A DNA stretch of 64,000 bases from HTCC2207 sp002685195 (lineage in GTDB: Bacteria; Pseudomonadota; Gammaproteobacteria; Pseudomonadales; Porticoccaceae): assembly GCA_051201675.1 (NCBI GenBank), contig CP179212.1, positions 1,302,001 to 1,366,000 of the forward strand, in the 5' to 3' direction. The notes beneath the pieces are model-generated. The model did no database searches, was not told where the DNA came from, and was given only the letters and a program-made list of their open reading frames with translations. The position numbers and the translations under genes are program-made. Shown here one piece after another: positions 63,314 through 64,000 of the stretch. Position 1 is the stretch's first letter; each line of letters begins with the position of its first letter.

Positions 63314-64000
63314 TTACGCTTTAGTTAGGAGGTGCTCGGCATCAACGCCATAGTGGACAAAACTGTCAGCCATTAGATCAAAAACGGTGCCCTCAAATTC
63401 TGGGATATTTTTATCCGATGTTCCAACAGGCTCCACTCTCTCACCCCATTTTATGACCCCTGCACCACAGGTGAGACCTGCCCCAAAAGTGGCCGTCAAG
63501 ATTGTCATTCCTGGTTTTATAGTGCCATCTTGCAATGCATCACACATAGCCAATGGAATCGACGCTGCGGATGTATTTGCATATTCATCAATGCGCACAA
63601 CGACCTTTTCCATAGGGAAGTCGAGACGCTTAGCCAGAGACTGAATAATTCTAAAATTTGCTTGGTGAGGTATAAACAAATCAATGTCGTTTGGGGTTAA
63701 TCCCTCTTTCTCCAGCACTTGCGCGATGGAATCACTCATTCCTTTCACTGCGCTTTTAAAAATTTCTTGTCCCTCAAAATTTAATGAAATGAAAAGATCA
63801 TCGGTAAAGTGAAGTGGAGACATCCCCCAACTTGGTAAGTGAAGGCATTCACGACTATCGGGGACGCAACTCATGTGTCCAGACAATAATCCAGTAGGTG
63901 TCTCTGACTCCTCAAGCAATACTGCCCCAGCTCCGTCTCCAAACAAAAAACAAGACTCCCGTTTCTGCCAGTCCATCGCCAAAGATATCCTTTCAGAACC
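63314..64000 (-). CDS. 3-oxoacyl-ACP synthase III (FabH-type), partial
   Basis: The C-terminal 229 residues; the gene runs off the right edge, so the catalytic Cys part is missing. Present are SCFLFGDGAGAVLLEES, the His in FIPHQANFRI and the Asn in YANTSAASIPLAMCDA, both active-site motifs of FabH. The enzyme condenses acetyl-CoA with malonyl-ACP. Located beside dnaE instead of in the plsX-fabD cluster. It may be the only KASIII or an additional one. Confidence 0.9.
   Translation of the reverse strand, partial: GSERISLAMDWQKRESCFLFGDGAGAVLLEESETPTGLLSGHMSCVPDSRECLHLPSWGMSPLHFTDDLFISLNFEGQEIFKSAVKGMSDSIAQVLEKEGLTPNDIDLFIPHQANFRIIQSLAKRLDFPMEKVVVRIDEYANTSAASIPLAMCDALQDGTIKPGMTILTATFGAGLTCGAGVIKWGERVEPVGTSDKNIPEFEGTVFDLMADSFVHYGVDAEHLLTKA

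Overview
The window is a chromosomal segment of a Gram-negative gammaproteobacterium, most likely a marine member of the broad Pseudomonadales/Cellvibrionales (SAR92/OM60-like) group. This is inferred from the ThrH, CysB, EpmC, YajC and MsbA/LpxK/KdsB genes, the yceD-rpmF-plsX-fab-pabC-mltG-tmk-holB-tatD gene order, and an RNase E tail carrying the NDPR motif known from Pseudomonas. The assignment to genus is not possible from this sequence alone. Almost everything is core chromosome, with a few short accessory pockets. Layout: 1-3.1 kb holds the tail of ETF-ubiquinone oxidoreductase, a DUF1285 gene, a TetR regulator, thrH and cysB. 3.2-10 kb holds a 5'-nucleotidase, an alanine/sodium symporter with a frameshift, yajC, bcp, mdh, a dimeric dUTPase, a metallo-beta-lactamase-fold hydrolase and tatD. 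10-17.6 kb is the DNA replication/fatty-acid cluster (holB, tmk, mltG, pabC, acpP, fabG, fabD, plsX, rpmF, yceD), which lacks the fabH and fabF usually found in it. A fabH-type gene appears instead at the right edge, beside dnaE. 17.7-23.6 kb holds maf, a HAD phosphatase whose only plausible start codon is ATC, rluC, rne and tRNA-Ser. 23.6-29.4 kb is an accessory stretch downstream of tRNA-Ser: an integrase remnant, a degenerate repeat of the tRNA 3' end and terminator, a Bax-inhibitor-like membrane protein, and small exported proteins. 29.5-38 kb holds a CNNM/CBS protein, a sterol-desaturase-family enzyme, a PP2C phosphatase with a Hanks-type kinase (frameshifted), tRNA-Arg, an HMG-CoA reductase, rsmE, a GNAT enzyme and pabB. 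38.1-40.8 kb is a second accessory islet between pabB and trmH: an XRE regulator, two small related proteins, a small membrane protein, a hexanucleotide repeat overlapping a promoter-like sequence, an RHH protein, and a displaced fragment resembling the C-terminus of TrmH. 40.8-51.4 kb is an envelope and housekeeping run (trmH, avtA, alkB, murB, LMW-PTP, kdsB, lpxK, msbA, comEC). 51.4-64 kb holds a flavodoxin-like gene, a histidine phosphatase, tRNA-Gly and tRNA-Glu, a DUF1499 gene, alaA, pdxB, xni, epmC, accA, dnaE and a partial fabH. Cooperation: the 11-17 kb genes join acyl-chain initiation and elongation (plsX, fabD, fabG, acpP) to nucleotide and DNA synthesis (tmk, holB); accA and the fabH-type gene at the right end belong to the same pathway. 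kdsB, lpxK and msbA make and export lipid A/KDO. pabB and pabC, far apart, together make p-aminobenzoate. I find no complete defence system, CRISPR array or intact mobile element. The most promising unexplained region is the 39-40.8 kb islet next to trmH; second is the decayed tRNA-Ser-linked region. Two one-base frameshifts may be real or sequencing errors.
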